Shown here piece by piece: positions 5,046 to 5,350 of a DNA stretch of 5,350 nt. How positions within the stretch are numbered: position 1 is the first letter of the stretch; each line of letters starts with the position of its first letter. Below the pieces are notes generated by a model. It did not search any database and was not told the origin of the DNA. It saw only the letters and a program-made list of their open reading frames with translations. Location: contig CALZCU010000095.1 in NCBI GenBank assembly GCA_945632055.1, positions 1 through 5,350 on the forward strand. Reading direction: 5' to 3'. The stretch is from an uncultured Ruminococcus sp. (lineage in GTDB: Bacteria; Bacillota; Clostridia; Oscillospirales; Acutalibacteraceae). A program made the translations under genes and the position numbers.

Positions 5046-5064
5046 CAAATATTAGTATTAGTAA

Positions 5065-5350
5065 TTATGCTCTCAGCTCTTCCTCGTTATCGCCCGTAAA
5101 GTAAACCTTTTTGATGTCAGCGCCCAAGGCTCTGAACTTTTCAACAACATCCTCATAACCACGCTCGATGTACTGTATGCTTGAAATCTCGGTAGTACCG
5201 TCAATTTCAAGAGCGGCAATAATCATAGCCGCACCTGCACGCAAATCTGTAGCCTTGACGGGAGCGGCAGTAAGCGGAGCGCCGCCCTCGATGATTGCAA
5301 GCCTGCCCTCAACCGAAATCTGAGCGCCCATTCTGATAAGCTCGCTGACA
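5065..5350 (-). CDS. murA: MurA, UDP-GlcNAc 1-carboxyvinyltransferase, C-terminal part (5' end beyond window)
   Basis: The last 94 residues are visible, with the frame open at the right edge (reading Val-Ser-Glu-Leu-Ile-Arg before Met-Gly-Ala) and a TAA at 5067-5065. MurA transfers enolpyruvate from PEP to UDP-GlcNAc, the first committed step of peptidoglycan synthesis, in the cytoplasm. The fragment carries [13 protein letters not shown], then [14 protein letters not shown], the second-domain segment lining the active site. [21 protein letters not shown] follows, whose Arg in RGYE corresponds to the PEP-binding Arg397 of the Escherichia coli enzyme. The acidic tail DNEEELRA is a short extension. 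The catalytic Cys loop lies outside the window. Firmicutes often carry two paralogues, and this fragment cannot show which one it is. Transcription ends at the hairpin just downstream. Confidence 0.95.
   Translation of the reverse strand, partial: VSELIRMGAQISVEGRLAIIEGGAPLTAAPVKATDLRAGAAMIIAALEIDGTTEISSIQYIERGYEDVVEKFRALGADIKKVYFTGDNEEELRA

Noticed and set aside
5002..5064. Fluoride riboswitch ahead of crcB
   Set aside because: The gap is filled by the murA terminator and the ribosome site; no crcB-motif aptamer core fits.
1..5350. CRISPR arrays, tRNA or rRNA genes, insertion sequences
   Set aside because: No regularly spaced repeats, cloverleaf-like sequence, transposase frame or rRNA-like stretch was seen on either strand.

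Overview
The window looks like a chromosomal segment of a low-to-mid G+C anaerobic Firmicute, most likely a Ruminococcus-type member of the Oscillospiraceae. This rests on gene content, strong AAAGGAGG-type ribosome sites, TTGACA/TATAAT promoters and the family versions of the proteins. No marker gene fixes the genus.

Layout. At the left edge the 3' end of a rightward, well-expressed-looking gene (to 296) ends in a rho-independent terminator (383-427). Bases about 430-725 form a compact, gene-poor-looking stretch that I read as a small type I toxin-antitoxin-like locus. A leftward mRNA has an extended -10 promoter at 717-744, a near-perfect Shine-Dalgarno and a GTG-started 27-residue hydrophobic peptide at 552-635. 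It converges with a rightward roughly 90-nt RNA that has a near-consensus promoter at 438-466. Both share a bidirectional terminator at 523-553. The two RNAs also begin with the same 5' module (TAGTAACGGAA, 11 variable bases, GTTCTGC), so the DNA carries an inverted repeat at 472-500 and 680-708.

From 760 to the right edge everything reads leftward: murA (partial), crcB/fluC, a walJ/yycJ-type metallo-beta-lactamase-fold nuclease, rlmH, rqcH and a 200-residue unrecognised protein built of two diverged repeats. The group closes with a 16-bp perfect terminator hairpin at 760-798. A terminator separates murA from crcB, and a plausible promoter at the crcB/walJ junction would drive walJ-rlmH-rqcH-hypothetical.

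How they fit together. RlmH modifies helix 69 of 23S rRNA and RqcH rescues obstructed 50S subunits by adding alanine tails, so the middle of the cluster is ribosome-centred. The repeat protein follows the rqcH stop by 10 bases and is probably translationally coupled to it. MurA and CrcB are unrelated housekeeping functions (peptidoglycan precursor synthesis, fluoride export). The conserved genes are ordinary; the unusual part is the toxin-antitoxin-like locus.
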